From an uncultured Candidatus Melainabacteria bacterium (GTDB lineage Bacteria; Cyanobacteriota; Vampirovibrionia; Gastranaerophilales; Gastranaerophilaceae): a DNA stretch of 13,606 nt. The stretch lies in the NCBI GenBank assembly GCA_937895785.1, contig CALBKW010000071.1, forward strand, positions 1-13,606. The letters are read 5' to 3'. Shown piece after piece: positions 13,139-13,606 of the stretch (position 1 is the first letter of the stretch; each line of letters opens with the position of its first letter). Both the position numbers and the translations under genes were made by a program. The notes under the pieces are model-generated. The model saw only the letters and a list, made by a program, of their open reading frames with translations. It was not told where the DNA came from and made no database searches.

Positions 13139-13606
13139 ATGGACTTTATTTTAGTAGTGGCGATTGTAATAGTCGTGCTTATGGCTGTTGTATTCACTGC
13201 TGTTTATGTTTCACAGCGTGCAAAATACAAGGCTTTGGAATTTGAATCAAAGAAAAAGCAAGAAGATTTAGCTGAAAAAGAAGAATTATTAGTTAAAGAA
13301 GCAATGATTAAAGCTAAAGATGCATTGCAAACCGAAAGAGAACAATTAAATGAAGAGGAAAGAGAGAGAAGACAAGAACTTTCTCGCCAAGAAGCTAAGT
13401 TAGCTCAAAGAGAAGATGCATTAGAAGATAAAATTCAAGATGCAACAGAAAGACAAGCTGCAGCTCAAAGAAAAATGGACGAGTTGTTAGAAAAAGAAGA
13501 CTATTTAGCAGAATTAGTTCAAAAACAAACATCTGAACTTGAAAGAATTTCTGGTATGTCAGCTGAAGATGCTAAAAATATGTTGTTAGAACAACTTAAA
13601 AATGAT
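13139..13606 (+). CDS. rny: Ribonuclease Y (partial, N-terminal 156 codons)
   Basis: RNase Y is a membrane-anchored endoribonuclease that starts mRNA decay; it is the RNase E counterpart in many bacteria. The visible part starts MDFILVVAIVIVVLMAVVF, a single N-terminal transmembrane helix (about 3-24). A long, highly charged coiled coil rich in Glu, Lys, Gln and Ala follows, for example SRQEAKLAQREDALEDKIQD. It ends near ERISGMSAEDAKNMLLEQLK, the conserved join before the KH domain. The KH and HD domains lie beyond the right edge. The ATG at 13139 has AAAGG at 13122-13126 (12-nt spacing, rather long) and a long, probably structured leader. The gene is divergent from pepA. Confidence 0.94.
   Translation, partial: MDFILVVAIVIVVLMAVVFTAVYVSQRAKYKALEFESKKKQEDLAEKEELLVKEAMIKAKDALQTEREQLNEEERERRQELSRQEAKLAQREDALEDKIQDATERQAAAQRKMDELLEKEDYLAELVQKQTSELERISGMSAEDAKNMLLEQLKND

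Noticed and set aside
13065..13154. A 29-codon basic leader peptide (TTG or GTG start) overlapping the rny start
   Set aside because: The AGGGG at 13059-13063 is only 1 nt from the TTG and too far from the GTG at 13083. The bases are better explained by RNA structure.
1..13606. CRISPR array, defence island, prophage or intact insertion sequence
   Set aside because: No regularly spaced repeats, transposase, integrase or phage-like genes were found. All sizeable coding regions are recognisable housekeeping, motility or signalling genes apart from one small exported protein.

Overview
This window is AT-rich bacterial chromosome with tight gene packing and mostly housekeeping content. The best guess for the host is a non-photosynthetic member of the cyanobacterial lineage (Melainabacteria/Vampirovibrionia, Gastranaerophilales-like). 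This rests on the cyanobacteria-like FtsZ core, low GC, and the mix of a PilT retraction ATPase, flagellar FliD and RNase Y. It is an inference from protein style only, since no rRNA or other marker is present. TAA, TAG and TGA all terminate genes here, so the code looks standard.

Left part (1-2589): the 5' two thirds of gcvT lies on the minus strand and is cut by the window edge. It diverges from a plus-strand pilT-recO pair that overlaps by 4 bp. A 308-bp intergenic region (2590-2897) follows. It holds a perfect 22-bp inverted repeat, a small hairpin-rich and relatively GC-rich patch, and a strong sigma70-type promoter.

Middle (2898-6763): a cytoplasmic GAF-GGDEF-HD-GYP protein for cyclic-di-GMP turnover is split by a single in-frame TAA inside the HD-GYP domain. 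The remaining HD-GYP coding sequence continues in the same frame to a real terminator. Next comes a monocistronic flagellar cap gene, fliD. PilT, the c-di-GMP enzyme and FliD together give this half a motility/surface theme.

Right part (6774-12882, minus strand): transcription runs pepA, terminator, ftsZ, terminator, then a probable operon of a small exported NTF2-like protein, aroC, aroK and aroB. The three aro genes overlap each other (11 and 8 bp) and encode three steps of the shikimate pathway (dehydroquinate synthase, shikimate kinase, chorismate synthase). aroB converges on fliD with only 10 bp between stop codons. A good plus-strand terminator for fliD lies inside the 3' end of aroB.

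Right edge (12883-13606): a divergent pepA/rny control region contains a 12-bp tandem repeat and a predicted structured 5' leader, followed by the first 156 codons of rny (RNase Y).

No CRISPR array, tRNA, rRNA, intact mobile element or defence system was seen. The points most worth checking are the nonsense codon in the HD-GYP domain, the 50-bp palindrome, the rny leader RNA and a repeated AADFFS peptide in FtsZ.
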